Shown: piece after piece, positions 28,867 through 38,856 of the stretch | How positions within the stretch are numbered: the first letter of the stretch is position 1 | Layout of the letters: every line of letters starts with the position of its first letter | Source of the DNA: an uncultured Umboniibacter sp. | GTDB taxonomy: Bacteria; Pseudomonadota; Gammaproteobacteria; Pseudomonadales; DSM-25080 | Length of the DNA: 64,000 bases | Assembly: GCF_947497555.1 (NCBI RefSeq) | Contig: NZ_CANMGY010000004.1 | Location: 1-64,000, forward strand | Direction: 5' to 3' | Made by a program: the position numbers and the translations under genes | The notes under the pieces: model-generated | Databases searched by the model: none | The model's input: the letters and a program-made list of their open reading frames with translations, nothing else | What the model was told of the DNA's origin: nothing

Positions 28867-30339
28867 ATGCAATTTACTGCCAAGTCATGTGATGTCACTA
28901 CCCAAACGACAGAACTCGCGGTACTCGCACTGCGTCCCGAACAAGACTTACAAGGTCAATCGGAAGCTCTCAATGTTGCAGCAAACGGAGCTATCGCTCG
29001 CGTATTGGAGTCTGGCGATTTCAAGGCAAAGACCGGCGAAGCCTTTTTAATTCCCCTCGTTGACGGTCCCGCTAAGCGCATCTTACTAGTTGGCTGCGGT
29101 GATGAAGACAATTTAGCTAACCTGCAAAAATGCTTAACGGCCATGGCCGCATCAATGCTCAAAGCGAATGCCTCCAATGCAACGCTTTATCTTAACGAGC
29201 TGCTGGGCGACGAATATTTGTCAGAACGCGCTGAAGCGGTTTCTTCAGCCATCGTTCACTCGGCCTATCGTTTTGATGACTATAAAAGCGAGCCAGCGCC
29301 AGCCAGCGCGCTTGAAGAAGTTACCCTGCACTGCGATGGTGACAACGACCTCTTGGATGCAGCCCTGAACGAAGGCGCAATTATCGCGTCAGGTGTCAAC
29401 GTAGCTCGCACCCTCGGCAACTTGCCAGGAAACGTCGCTCACCCAGTATTCCTAGCAGAACGTGCCGTTGAACTGGCGCAAGTCCACGAGAAGCTTAACA
29501 CCAAGGTGTTGGGTATGGATGAAATGGAAGCCCTAGGTATGGGCGCGTTCATTTCGGTAGCCAAAGGCTCCACTATTCCTGGGCAGTTAATTGTCATGGA
29601 ATACAACAACGGCCCTGAAGATAGCGCGCCTATTGCGCTAGTTGGTAAGGGTATTACCTTCGACACGGGCGGTATCAGCCTTAAGCCCGGCGCAGGCATG
29701 GACGAGATGAAGTTCGATATGTGTGGCGCTGCATCGGTATTTGGCACCATCGAAGCCGTTCTCGACATGGAACTACCCATCAATTTGGTCTGTATTGTTG
29801 CCGCCGCGGAGAATATGCCTGCTGGCAACGCTTCAAAGCCTGGTGACATCGTTACCACGATGAGCGGTCAAACCGTTGAAATCCTTAATACCGATGCCGA
29901 GGGCCGCTTAGTACTGTGTGATGCATTAACTTACACCATCGAAAACTTTAAGCCGGCTGCCGTAGTAGATATTGCTACCCTTACCGGCGCCTGTGTTATC
30001 GCTCTAGGTCACCACGCTTCAGGAATGTATTCGAATAATGAAGACTTAGCGGACGATCTTCTGTCTGCGGGCGAACAAACCGGCGATCGCGCATGGCGCA
30101 TGCCGCTGTGGGATATCTACCAGCAGCAATTGAACAGCAACTTTGCCGATATGGGTAACATTGGTGGTAAAGAAGCTGGTTCCGTCACAGCCGCGTGTTT
30201 CCTCGCTCGCTTTGTGGGTGATACACCTTGGGCACACCTCGATATCGCCGGTTCAGCTTGGTTATCTGGTGCACAAAAGGGCGCGACAGGTCGTCCCGTG
30301 AAGCTATTGGTAGAATGGTTGCGCAACGCCTCAGCATGA
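28867..30339 (+). CDS. pepA: Leucyl aminopeptidase PepA (M17)
   Basis: PepA removes N-terminal residues from peptides with two Zn/Mn ions; in E. coli it also binds DNA in carAB control and Xer recombination. The M17 metal and catalytic blocks are intact: GKGITFDTGGISLKP (lysine and aspartate), KFDMCGAASV, and the signature NTDAEGRLVLCDAL. The 490-residue length is normal. Its TGA shares ATGA with the holC start, so they are coupled. The pepA-holC-valS order is conserved in gammaproteobacteria. Confidence 0.97.
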   Translation: MQFTAKSCDVTTQTTELAVLALRPEQDLQGQSEALNVAANGAIARVLESGDFKAKTGEAFLIPLVDGPAKRILLVGCGDEDNLANLQKCLTAMAASMLKANASNATLYLNELLGDEYLSERAEAVSSAIVHSAYRFDDYKSEPAPASALEEVTLHCDGDNDLLDAALNEGAIIASGVNVARTLGNLPGNVAHPVFLAERAVELAQVHEKLNTKVLGMDEMEALGMGAFISVAKGSTIPGQLIVMEYNNGPEDSAPIALVGKGITFDTGGISLKPGAGMDEMKFDMCGAASVFGTIEAVLDMELPINLVCIVAAAENMPAGNASKPGDIVTTMSGQTVEILNTDAEGRLVLCDALTYTIENFKPAAVVDIATLTGACVIALGHHASGMYSNNEDLADDLLSAGEQTGDRAWRMPLWDIYQQQLNSNFADMGNIGGKEAGSVTAACFLARFVGDTPWAHLDIAGSAWLSGAQKGATGRPVKLLVEWLRNASA

Positions 30340-30764
30340 CCACTGTCGACTTCTATAAGATCAATGATAGCGACCCCGCGTCGCTATCATTCTGTGCGCT
30401 TAGACTTGCCTGTAAGTCATGGCGTGCAGGCCACCCTACCTACGTTCACTGTTCCTCTGAAGAACAGGCGAATGCGCTGTTAACACAACTCAACACCCTC
30501 TCCGATCATTCCTTGATTCCTGGCTATATTGGCTCACACCAACCACAGTCGAATGGAATTGCCTTCGGTTATGACGAGTCTCATGCTCCTATCGCCACAG
30601 CTGATATCATGATTCAACTGAGTACAGAAATCTCGAAGTGCTTCAGTCGCTTTGCGCGCCTGCTAGAGATTACCAATACCGACGAGCAGCATGCCAGTGC
30701 AAAGCGCGAGGCTTGGAAGTTCTACAAATCTCGCGGCTATCCACTGCGCTATCACGAAATCTGA
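30336..30764 (+). CDS. holC: DNA polymerase III chi subunit HolC
   Basis: Chi links the clamp-loader (through psi) to single-stranded DNA-binding protein. The 142-residue product starts MTTVDFYKINDSD, has CALRLACKSWRAGHPTYVHC (the chi KAW/G-x-x-Y/V-H-x-x pattern) and ends with AKREAWKFYKSRGYPLRYHE, a well-known C-terminal signature. The ATG at 30336 overlaps the pepA stop as ATGA. A longer frame in the same phase from 30228 lies inside pepA and is not used. Confidence 0.93.
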   Translation: MTTVDFYKINDSDPASLSFCALRLACKSWRAGHPTYVHCSSEEQANALLTQLNTLSDHSLIPGYIGSHQPQSNGIAFGYDESHAPIATADIMIQLSTEISKCFSRFARLLEITNTDEQHASAKREAWKFYKSRGYPLRYHEI

Positions 30765-30828
30765 GCTCAAGAAAATCTTGTTCCAGTCAAATTTCGCCAC
30801 CAAACCACATTAAAATCTTTATTCCTAG

Positions 30829-30857
30829 TCAACAAACGTTGTACCTTGAGTTATACT
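30829..30857 (+). promoter_or_regulatory. Candidate valS promoter
   Basis: TCAACA (30829-30834) and TATACT (30852-30857) are 17 bases apart and followed by a CGCGCG discriminator. The -35 box matches consensus at four of six positions, so this is only plausible. Downstream, an imperfect hairpin (30881-30903, CGGT..CGCT-TCAA-AGCG..ACCG) stands four bases before the valS ribosome site. Confidence 0.4.
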
Positions 30858-30915
30858 CGCGCGAAGACAATTGTATTTTCCGGTAGCGCTTCAAAGCGGA
30901 CCGTTTAGAGGACTC

Positions 30916-33684
30916 ATGGATAAAACCTACCAGCCACAAGACATCGAAACGCGCATTTATCAAAACTGGGAAGAGAGTGGATACTTCCGTCCCTCGGGCG
31001 AGGGCACTCCCTACTCGATTATGATTCCACCGCCCAATGTAACCGGCAGCCTCCATATGGGGCATGGGTTCCAGGATACCATCATGGATGTCTTGACTCG
31101 CTACCATCGAATGACAGGGTGTAACACCCTCTGGCAGCCGGGAACGGATCACGCAGGTATCGCAACGCAAATGGTTGTTGAGCGCCAGCTTCTTGAACAG
31201 GGCGAAACGACGCGTCAGGAACTTGGCCGTGATGCCTTCATTGAGAAAGTGTGGGACTGGAAAGAGCAATCAGGTGGCACCATCACTAAGCAGCTCCGCC
31301 GCTTAGGTGCATCGCCGGATTGGAGCCGCGAACGCTTTACCATGGATCCAGGACTCTCACATGCCGTTCAGGAAGTGTTTGTAGAGCTCTACAATGAAGG
31401 GCTAATCTACCGCGGGCAGCGTCTGGTTAACTGGGATCCTAAGCTTCATACGGCTATTTCAGATTTGGAAGTGGTATCAGAGGAAGAAGACGGCTTCATG
31501 TGGTATTTCCGCTACCCGCTCGCTGATGGCAGTGGTGATGTTGTGGTTGCGACCACCCGCCCAGAAACCATGCTGGGTGATACCTGTGTGGCAGTAAGCC
31601 CCGATGATGAACGCTATCAAGATCTAGTTGGTAAAGAGATCGCTCTACCATTCTGCCAGCGCAATATTCCGGTTGTCGCCGACAGCTATGTAGACGCTGA
31701 ATTCGGAACCGGGTGCGTTAAGATCACCCCTGCCCACGACTTCAATGATTATGAGGTGGGCCAACGTCACGACATGCCGTTAATTAACATCTTTACTGCC
31801 GATGCGAAGATTAATGATGTGGCGCCCGAAGCCTACCGAGGCTTAACTCGAGACGAAGCACGTAAGCAAATCGTTGCTGATTTTGACGAGGCCGGCCTGC
31901 TAGTCAAAGTGGAACCTCACAAATTGAAAGTTCCGCGTGGTGACCGCTCTGGTGTGGTCATTGAACCTTGGTTGACGGATCAGTGGTATGTGGACGCAAA
32001 AACACTCGCGAAACCAGCCATTGAAGCCGTTGAGTCTGGTGACATTCAGTTTGTACCAAAACAGTGGGAGAACACCTATTTTGCGTGGATGCGTGATATC
32101 CAAGATTGGTGTATCTCCCGTCAGCTTTGGTGGGGACATCGCATTCCTGCTTGGTACGACGATCAAGGTAAAGTTTATGTCGGTCGTTCTGAGGAAGAGG
32201 TTCGCACCAAGAATGACCTTGGCGATCGGCCACTGCGTCAGGACAACGATGTCCTAGACACTTGGTTCTCCTCAGCGCTTTGGACCTTTAGTACTCTGGG
32301 CTGGCCTGAAGAAACCCCTGAGCTTAAGACTTTCCATCCTACCAGCGTCTTGGTTACAGGCTTTGATATCATCTTCTTCTGGGTGGCACGGATGATTATG
32401 ATGACTCTTCACTTCAAGCGCGAGATACCGTTTCATACCGTTTATGTTCACGGTTTGGTTCGCGATGGTGAAGGCCAGAAGATGTCTAAGTCCAAGGGTA
32501 ATGTTCTTGATCCTATTGATCTCATCGACGGCATCGATATCGATACGCTAGTTGAGAAGCGCACCACCGGTCTCATGCAGCCCAAGATGCGCGCGAAAGT
32601 CGAGAAGAAGACACGTAAAGAATTCCCTGAGGGTATTGGCGCCTACGGCACCGATGCGTTGCGCTTTACTTATCTTTCGCTTGCTTCAACCGGTCGAGAT
32701 ATAAAATTCGACATGGGTCGAATTGAGGGTTTCCGAAATTTCTGCAACAAGATTTGGAACGCTGCTCGCTACGTATTAATGAACACCGAGGGCCATCACT
32801 GCGCCCAAGATGGCAGTGAGAATTACGAACTAAGTTTGGCCGACCGTTGGATTATTTCTCGCCTTCAACACACCGAGAAAGCCGTCGCTGAGGCAGTAAG
32901 TAGTTATCGTTTCGACATTGCCAGTCAGGCCATCTACGAGTTCATCTGGAATGAATACTGTGATTGGTATCTGGAGCTATCAAAACCCGTGCTATGGAAT
33001 GACGATAGCCCAGAGGCACTGAAGCAAGGTACCCGTCGTACTTTGATTCGGGTCCTGGAAACAGCGCTCCGATTAGCACACCCGTTCATGCCTTTCATCA
33101 CGGAAGAAATCTGGCAGCGAGTTAAAACACTCGCCGGCCAGTCCGGTGAATCTATTATGCTAGCAGCCTATCCCGTTGCTAACGACGAGAAAATCGACCT
33201 CGAAGCCGAAGCGAATATTGAATGGCTCAAGTCGTTCATCGATGGCATCCGAACTATTCGTGGCGAAATGAATATCGCCCCAGGTAAGCCCATTCCCGTT
33301 TTGCTCCGCAACGCGAGTGAGATCGACCAATCTCGACTGACGGCTAATAGCGCTACCCTACTTTCCCTAGCGAAACTTGAAACGGCCACCGTACTTACTT
33401 CAGATGAAGTGGCACCAATGTCTGCTACAGCGCTTGTTGGCGATATGGAAGTCTTGGTACCGATGGCTGGACTGATTGATAAGGACGCAGAGCTAGCTCG
33501 CCTTGATAAGGAGATTGCCAAGTTAGAAAAAGAGGTTGCTCGGATATCAGGCAAGTTAAACAACCAGGGTTTCGTTGCCAAAGCGCCGGAAGCAGTCATC
33601 GAGAAGGAACGTGAGAAGTTGACTGCCGCTGAGTTGGCATTCAAGAAGCTGGGCCTTCAACGCGACGAGATCAGTTCACTGTAA
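30916..33684 (+). CDS. valS: Valyl-tRNA synthetase
   Basis: ValS charges tRNA-Val and edits mischarged threonine. The class I signatures are clear: [20 protein letters not shown] contains the HIGH motif as HMGH (about 48), and [14 protein letters not shown] the KMSKS motif. The CP1 editing domain ([17 protein letters not shown]) lies between them, and a C-terminal coiled coil ([20 protein letters not shown]) ends the 922 residues. The frame is open from 30871, but ATG at 30916 has an AGAGGA site and gives the expected N-terminus [21 protein letters not shown] strong terminator follows. Confidence 0.97.
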   Translation: MDKTYQPQDIETRIYQNWEESGYFRPSGEGTPYSIMIPPPNVTGSLHMGHGFQDTIMDVLTRYHRMTGCNTLWQPGTDHAGIATQMVVERQLLEQGETTRQELGRDAFIEKVWDWKEQSGGTITKQLRRLGASPDWSRERFTMDPGLSHAVQEVFVELYNEGLIYRGQRLVNWDPKLHTAISDLEVVSEEEDGFMWYFRYPLADGSGDVVVATTRPETMLGDTCVAVSPDDERYQDLVGKEIALPFCQRNIPVVADSYVDAEFGTGCVKITPAHDFNDYEVGQRHDMPLINIFTADAKINDVAPEAYRGLTRDEARKQIVADFDEAGLLVKVEPHKLKVPRGDRSGVVIEPWLTDQWYVDAKTLAKPAIEAVESGDIQFVPKQWENTYFAWMRDIQDWCISRQLWWGHRIPAWYDDQGKVYVGRSEEEVRTKNDLGDRPLRQDNDVLDTWFSSALWTFSTLGWPEETPELKTFHPTSVLVTGFDIIFFWVARMIMMTLHFKREIPFHTVYVHGLVRDGEGQKMSKSKGNVLDPIDLIDGIDIDTLVEKRTTGLMQPKMRAKVEKKTRKEFPEGIGAYGTDALRFTYLSLASTGRDIKFDMGRIEGFRNFCNKIWNAARYVLMNTEGHHCAQDGSENYELSLADRWIISRLQHTEKAVAEAVSSYRFDIASQAIYEFIWNEYCDWYLELSKPVLWNDDSPEALKQGTRRTLIRVLETALRLAHPFMPFITEEIWQRVKTLAGQSGESIMLAAYPVANDEKIDLEAEANIEWLKSFIDGIRTIRGEMNIAPGKPIPVLLRNASEIDQSRLTANSATLLSLAKLETATVLTSDEVAPMSATALVGDMEVLVPMAGLIDKDAELARLDKEIAKLEKEVARISGKLNNQGFVAKAPEAVIEKEREKLTAAELAFKKLGLQRDEISSL

Positions 33685-33720
33685 TCGCAGTAAGATTACT
33701 ATTCTGCTAACGCACCTCCA

Positions 33721-33750
33721 AAGCCCAGCTAAATAGTTGGGCTTTTTTTT
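33721..33750 (+). terminator. Intrinsic terminator of valS
   Basis: A 10-base stem (AAGCCCAGCT / AGTTGGGCTT, one G-U) with an AAAT loop ends in a run of eight T's. Confidence 0.95.
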
Positions 33751-33783
33751 GAAACTTCGGCACCGAGCAAAATACTACAGACG

Positions 33784-33811
33784 AAAAAAAGCCGCGATCG
33801 AATCGCGGCTT
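33784..33811 (-). terminator. Intrinsic terminator of the TonB-dependent receptor gene
   Basis: On the minus strand a perfect 8-base stem (GCCGCGAT / ATCGCGGC) with a 3-base loop is followed by seven T's. It lies about 25 bases after the receptor stop. Confidence 0.93.
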
Positions 33812-33836
33812 GTCGTTTTAGGCGCCTAAGCTCCTA

Positions 33837-36299
33837 TTAGAAGTCGTAACGTACACGGACGTAGTAGCTGCCGCCCTGGAAACCATAGGGAGAAGTCACA
33901 GCGTACTGAGCACCTGCGATGTCAGCCCATGGGTTGTCCGGCGCTTCGTCTGTTAAGTTCGCCACACCACCAATAATAGCGAGAGAATCGGATACGTTGT
34001 AGCCTAACTCAGCGTCCATGGTAAGTGCTGCATCAATATCGATGGGTAACGTTGCATCATCAAGGTGAGCTTCCCATACTGACGAGTAGTAGTTCACTCG
34101 CGCCATCGCGTAGAAGGAATCACTAATCATATGACGGTAGCTCAAGTTCGCGCGCTGCTTAGGAAGATTTTCCTCCAATTGACGCTGACGATCGGCACTC
34201 AAAGATCCACCGACAACTTCCGTTTCGTTGTAATTGTATACCAACGAAAGATCACCACGATCGTCGAACAATGAGGTAGAAACTACCACGTCCAAACCGG
34301 TAGTCTGAGTGTCAAAGTCATTGGCGAAGAAACGGTACGAGGCTAGGCCTTCAGCTCCTGGAACACCATTATCTAAAAGGACCTGTCGATCAGCTGGCGT
34401 CACATCGAAGTTGTCGGTCAACGCAATTCGATCAGTAACGTCAATACGATAAACATCCGCAGTGATGTCAAACATACCAAGCTGCGCCACGACACCGACA
34501 CTAATGTTCTCTGACTCTTCTGGCTGAAGAATTTCAGCGGTTGAGTTAATCAACATAGCAGTAGTTGGTGCGATCGTTCCCTGATCCACCAGCATTTGAC
34601 CGCCCATACCATCAGAGACCGAAGCCGTTGTCGTGTTAACTACGTTAGCCTGACCTGGAGTTGGAGCTCGGAAGCCCGTTGATGCAGTAGCTCGAATAGC
34701 CAAAGACTCGGTAAAGTCGAAGCGGCCAGATAGTTTCCAATTCGAAGTCGAACCAAAGCTATCGAAATCTTCATAACGAAGCGCTGCACCCAAGGTCAAG
34801 GCGTCAATGGGTGTCCACTCTACATCACCATAAGCGGCATAGTTTTCACGCGACCACTTGCCGGCAACCTGAGGGCCAAAGCCTTGGAAACCATTAGAAC
34901 CAATTCCGAAGCCTTGATCCGTAAGTGGGCCACTCTCCCATGACGCGATATCACCAATCTTTGCTTCGAAGGTTTCTTCATGCCATTCAAAACCACCAGC
35001 AACATTAAAGTCGCCCATTGATTTATTAAGGTCCACATTGAAGGTGTTTTCTAATTGGATATAAGTACCCGGTTCGAAGTTAGTGGGAGTGTTCGGCCCT
35101 AACGAAGGGTTGACTGTATTCGAGATAAAGAACGCCGCTTCGTTGTATCCCGTACCGTAGCTCACATCGTAGTTGATACCATTGGATAGTTCGCCTCGGA
35201 AGCCTACAACACCGGAGAGGTCTACAACATCAGCACCAAAGCTAGGTGTAAAGCCGCCGGGGAACATCTCAGTAAATGAGAAGCAGTTAGGATTGCCCTG
35301 AGCCTGTTCGTGAGATAAACCTGCACAATTTCCTGACATATCGCCCGTGAGGTCACCGATTAAATCACTGGCGCCACCGTCGTTCGAGTAAATGCCGCCT
35401 CGGTTAGTTGGGTTTCGGAAATAGAAACCACCCTCTACCGTACGGCGAGCATAGTTACCAAACGCATAGACCTCGTTGCCGTTACCAATATCAATTCCAG
35501 TGTTTAGAAAAACTTTGAGATCACCGCGAGTTTCCGGCTGTCCCCAAACTTGAGCTGGGTTAGCTACAGCGGTGTTACCACCCGCAATCAAACCCGCCGC
35601 ATCGGCACGCTGAACTGAACGACTCGTCGGATCCTTCTCACCATATTCTAAGGTTAGGTTCGCGAATCCGTTTGGCCCTAAAGCAAAACCATTATTCAGT
35701 GAAAGCGTGTAGAAATTGCCATCACCTTCGTAGGTTGAGCCTAATTTAACTTCAGCTGAACCGCCCTCCGCAGAGTCGTTTAGGACGAAGTTGATCACAC
35801 CAGCGATCGCATCAGATCCGTACTGTGCGGCAGCACCATCGCGAAGTACTTCTACCTGCTTTAGCGCCGCGGCGGGAATGACAGAAATATCAGCACCCTG
35901 AGCACCATCCGATAGTCCACCACCGAGGAATGAGATAACCGCTGCACGATGACGACGCTTACCGTTTACCATGACCAAAGTCTGATCCGGCGCTAAACCA
36001 CGGAGGTTTGCCGGTCGAACTACCGTAGCGGCGTCAGAAATAGGCTGGTCGTTAACATTGTAGGAAGGAATGGCGGAACGAAGAATATTAGCCATGTCAC
36101 CATCACCACGAGACGTTAAGCTCTCAGAACTAATCACGTCAATAGGCGCCATAGATTGAGTCACCGAACGGCCTTCGCTTCGGCTACCAATGGTTACTAC
36201 TTCTTCGACTTCGCCTTCCGGTTGTGCCCAAGCAGCAGCACTCGATAACGTTGCAGCAGCAATCGCTACACTAAGTAGCCTGCGAGAATTGTTTTTCAT
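33837..36299 (-). CDS. TonB-dependent outer-membrane receptor
   Basis: The product (820 residues) is a TonB-dependent transporter. It has a signal peptide with a likely AWA-QPEG cleavage (about residue 25), a TonB-box-like EEVVTIGSRSEGRSVTQ, and a plug domain (PIDVISSESLTSRGDGDMAN, then NLRGLAPDQTLVMVNGKRRH and QVEVLRDGAAAQYGSDAIAG with VINFVL). The 22-strand barrel ends in a C-terminal aromatic, YYVRVRYDF. The ligand is unknown; marine relatives carry siderophores, vitamins, sugars or peptides. No exbBD/tonB or substrate enzymes adjoin it. It lies 284 bases after the class V aminotransferase-like gene on the same strand, with its own AGGGGA ribosome site. Confidence 0.92.
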   Translation of the reverse strand: MKNNSRRLLSVAIAAATLSSAAAWAQPEGEVEEVVTIGSRSEGRSVTQSMAPIDVISSESLTSRGDGDMANILRSAIPSYNVNDQPISDAATVVRPANLRGLAPDQTLVMVNGKRRHRAAVISFLGGGLSDGAQGADISVIPAAALKQVEVLRDGAAAQYGSDAIAGVINFVLNDSAEGGSAEVKLGSTYEGDGNFYTLSLNNGFALGPNGFANLTLEYGEKDPTSRSVQRADAAGLIAGGNTAVANPAQVWGQPETRGDLKVFLNTGIDIGNGNEVYAFGNYARRTVEGGFYFRNPTNRGGIYSNDGGASDLIGDLTGDMSGNCAGLSHEQAQGNPNCFSFTEMFPGGFTPSFGADVVDLSGVVGFRGELSNGINYDVSYGTGYNEAAFFISNTVNPSLGPNTPTNFEPGTYIQLENTFNVDLNKSMGDFNVAGGFEWHEETFEAKIGDIASWESGPLTDQGFGIGSNGFQGFGPQVAGKWSRENYAAYGDVEWTPIDALTLGAALRYEDFDSFGSTSNWKLSGRFDFTESLAIRATASTGFRAPTPGQANVVNTTTASVSDGMGGQMLVDQGTIAPTTAMLINSTAEILQPEESENISVGVVAQLGMFDITADVYRIDVTDRIALTDNFDVTPADRQVLLDNGVPGAEGLASYRFFANDFDTQTTGLDVVVSTSLFDDRGDLSLVYNYNETEVVGGSLSADRQRQLEENLPKQRANLSYRHMISDSFYAMARVNYYSSVWEAHLDDATLPIDIDAALTMDAELGYNVSDSLAIIGGVANLTDEAPDNPWADIAGAQYAVTSPYGFQGGSYYVRVRYDF

Positions 36300-36583
36300 A
36301 ATTTCCCCTAAGGTAAAGATTGAGTAATAAACGGGAAAGACTTTTTCTTTAGCCGTGATCTACTGTCACTTATGGCATTATTTCCCGCTAGAAGTGCAAT
36401 AGATCATCGTCACTTCATTACTTCAAAATAAGGGATTCAACTTATAAAAACAATGGCTAATTGCCTACATTGTCGATTGATCTTATGAATACTTCGATTC
36501 AACGATTAGGCGCTTGCGGAATACATAGCTGAATCATCAACAAACTAAACTGCTATGTATTTTTAACACCTGAATTTTACTCA

Positions 36584-38203
36584 CTAAGCCGGCTCATTCG
36601 GTCTCACAAACCAACAGAGATCCTTACTTTCATCGCCTATCCGACAACCGCCGCGACCAGTCGTTTCGTTGCAGTGATCTACGATCGCATCGGCGCGATC
36701 AATATAGTGATTCAGCGGTTTGTCGATGGGCGACAGGTTTGGCACCGAGCGATGACCAAAGACATCGCTTAAACTGACCGTTAGTGGCAGACGTTCGCCA
36801 CGATAATTCCAAGTCCCTGAGCTACGATCATAACAATAGTGATTAAGAAGTTTGATGCCGTGAGAAGCCACCCAATCGACCGCGCTAATAAGATAATTCG
36901 CCGTTTCATCATCGATGAAGTAGTTGAAGTTTAAGCGGAGCCAGCCCGGTCTCAACACCATATCACCGCGGTGGTTAGCCGCTTCTATCGCCAACGATTG
37001 CTCCTCACTCAAGCCAAGTAGCTCGTGACCGTAGGGGCCAGCACAGGAGCAGCCGCCCCGAGCTTGAATACCAAAGAGATCATTTAACAGCGCGACAACG
37101 AAGCCGTAATGTAAATCCTTATTCCCCTCCAAGAAGCGCAGGGAAACAATACCCAGCCTATCTAAGGTGGTACCACCAAGAATTTTAATGCTCGGATTCT
37201 GCTCCCACACCGCAAAGGCACGCTGAAGATAGCCATGCTCTAGCTCAACGATGTTTGAAGCCCCCACCTGATCCTTAATGCTAAATACGATGCCCGCTCG
37301 GATAGCCTCTACAATCGCTGGTGTACCGCCCTCTTCTCTGCGTTCAATATCAGTTAAAAAGGTATGACGTTTTGCGGCCACGAAAGATACCGTGCCACCA
37401 CCCGGGACAGTTGGGCACGCATTGTCAGACAGCACAGATTTTAGTAGTAGCACCCCAGGGGTGCCTGGCCCACCGATGAATTTATGTGGCGATAGGTACA
37501 CCGCGTCAAGACTATTATCTCCTTCACCGCTAGCCAACGTATTCTGTACATCAATTTCAACGTAGGGACCCGCTGCTGCGTAGTCCCAACATGATAGCGC
37601 GCCAAACTTATGTAGCAGTGCGCTAATGCGTTTAACGGGGGTCTTTACCCCGGTAACATTCGATGCGGCAGAAAACGAACCGATCAGTAATTTTCGCTTC
37701 TGGTACTTGCGAAGCTGAGCCGTCAACTCAGCCTCGTCGATAAGGCCTTGTGAGCATAAAGGAATTCGCACCAAGTCAACCGGCGCCTCCCGCCAAGGGA
37801 GGTCATTTGAATGATGCTCATAGGGCCCAATAAAAACCACTGGGCGCTCGGCCTTTTCTTCATGTAGCCCCATTATCCCAATAAATTTATGGATGGCCGC
37901 GGTAGCGCCTGACCCGCAAAATATGAGCCGGTGTTCTTCGGTCGCGTTAAGCGACTGCTTGATCGCAGCCCGCGCCTCTTCACGTAGCGCGGTAGTTTGA
38001 CGCCCCGTAAGCGAACTTTCTGAATGCGTGTTGGCATAGTATGGTAGTACCCGTTGTTGAATGAAGTTCTCAACAAAATCTAGACTCCTTCCTGACGCAG
38101 TGTAATCCGCATAGATTAACGGCCTGGTGCCGAAGGGTGTGCTGATCGCCTGTGTTTCACCGATAACACCCGCACGGACTTGCTCAATCAATGGCTTAGA
38201 CAT
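36584..38203 (-). CDS. Class V aminotransferase-fold PLP enzyme (cysteine desulfurase/selenocysteine lyase-like)
   Basis: This 539-residue PLP enzyme belongs to the NifS/SufS-like class V fold. Seen are YADYTASGRSLDFVENFI, the segment FCGSGATAAIHKF, the PLP lysine in YLSPHKFIGGPGTPGVLLL (about residue 240), and a cysteine-rich loop GGCSCAGPYGHELLG (about 395), where SufS has its catalytic cysteine. It is about 130 residues longer than SufS; the extra length is C-terminal and contains NHYCYDRSSGTWNY. The frame is open to 38278, but ATG at 38203 gives a normal N-terminus. The substrate is not known. It diverges from an Lrp regulator, which suggests an amino-acid substrate. Confidence 0.8.
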   Translation of the reverse strand: MSKPLIEQVRAGVIGETQAISTPFGTRPLIYADYTASGRSLDFVENFIQQRVLPYYANTHSESSLTGRQTTALREEARAAIKQSLNATEEHRLIFCGSGATAAIHKFIGIMGLHEEKAERPVVFIGPYEHHSNDLPWREAPVDLVRIPLCSQGLIDEAELTAQLRKYQKRKLLIGSFSAASNVTGVKTPVKRISALLHKFGALSCWDYAAAGPYVEIDVQNTLASGEGDNSLDAVYLSPHKFIGGPGTPGVLLLKSVLSDNACPTVPGGGTVSFVAAKRHTFLTDIERREEGGTPAIVEAIRAGIVFSIKDQVGASNIVELEHGYLQRAFAVWEQNPSIKILGGTTLDRLGIVSLRFLEGNKDLHYGFVVALLNDLFGIQARGGCSCAGPYGHELLGLSEEQSLAIEAANHRGDMVLRPGWLRLNFNYFIDDETANYLISAVDWVASHGIKLLNHYCYDRSSGTWNYRGERLPLTVSLSDVFGHRSVPNLSPIDKPLNHYIDRADAIVDHCNETTGRGGCRIGDESKDLCWFVRPNEPA

Positions 38204-38342
38204 CGCTCTACTACTCGTCAATTTAGATGGCTCTATAGTAGCTAAACAAAAACCACACATTGTGCTAATATGAACCACATAAATGACAAATTGATGAACT
38301 TAATTTCATTTTAATAACCTAAAAAGGAACATTGTTTCAAAA

Positions 38343-38798
38343 ATGAACCCAATAGACAACAAAGACCGAGAAATACTTCGACTCATGCAAGGTGACGGTA
38401 ATCTCTCCATTGGCGATATTGCGGAACGATGTAATTTGTCGAAATCTGCTTGCTGGCGGCGTATCCAAAACTTCGATGAGGCAGGAATTATCAAGACACG
38501 AACGGCCATTCTCAATGCTGAATCGTTGGGTTTGGCTTTAACGGTATACATTTCCGTGCGCACCAATCAGCACAATGTAGATTGGTCGCAGCGGTTCAAA
38601 GAAATTACCCACCAATTAAATAATATCTTAGAAGTGCACCGAATGAGCGGTGACTTGGACTACTTAATTAAGGCCGTTGTGATTGATATGAAGGATTTCG
38701 ATCGCCTTTACCAAGCGCTGATCAAGGCCGATCTATACGATGTAAGTTCGTCATTTGTGATGGAAGAGCTCAAGGCAACTACACAACTACCGATATAG
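38343..38798 (+). CDS. Lrp/AsnC family transcriptional regulator
   Basis: The product (151 residues) has the N-terminal helix-turn-helix (IDNKDREILRLMQGDGNLSI, then IAERCNLSKSACWRRIQNFD) and an AsnC/RAM ligand domain (VHRMSGDLDYLIKAVV). It reads divergently from the class V PLP enzyme gene across a 139-base A+T-rich spacer and so probably controls it in response to an amino acid. It is a clear relative of the Lrp protein at 17914-18378, with the shared CWRRI helix, an AILN.ESLG/VG segment and a similar ending (TxLPx). Confidence 0.92.
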   Translation: MNPIDNKDREILRLMQGDGNLSIGDIAERCNLSKSACWRRIQNFDEAGIIKTRTAILNAESLGLALTVYISVRTNQHNVDWSQRFKEITHQLNNILEVHRMSGDLDYLIKAVVIDMKDFDRLYQALIKADLYDVSSSFVMEELKATTQLPI

Positions 38799-38814
38799 CG
38801 AATTGCGTGGCAGA

Positions 38815-38840
38815 GCGGTGCAATTTATTCCTTGCACCGC
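38815..38840. terminator. Hairpin between convergent Lrp and RND genes
   Basis: A perfect 9-base stem (GCGGTGCAA / TTGCACCGC) with an 8-base loop fills the convergent gap. No T run follows on either strand, so it may be a weak or factor-assisted terminator. Confidence 0.5.
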
Positions 38841-38856
38841 AGCTGTCACAAAATGC

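Noticed and set aside
29439-29858. Frame of 139 codons antisense to pepA
   Set aside because: Low-complexity Ser/Pro/Ala composition typical of an antisense shadow, and the pepA active-site motifs occupy the other strand.
33168-33644. Frame of 158 codons antisense to the end of valS
   Set aside because: Low-complexity Ser/Ala composition mirroring the valS coiled coil; no ribosome site and no known domain.
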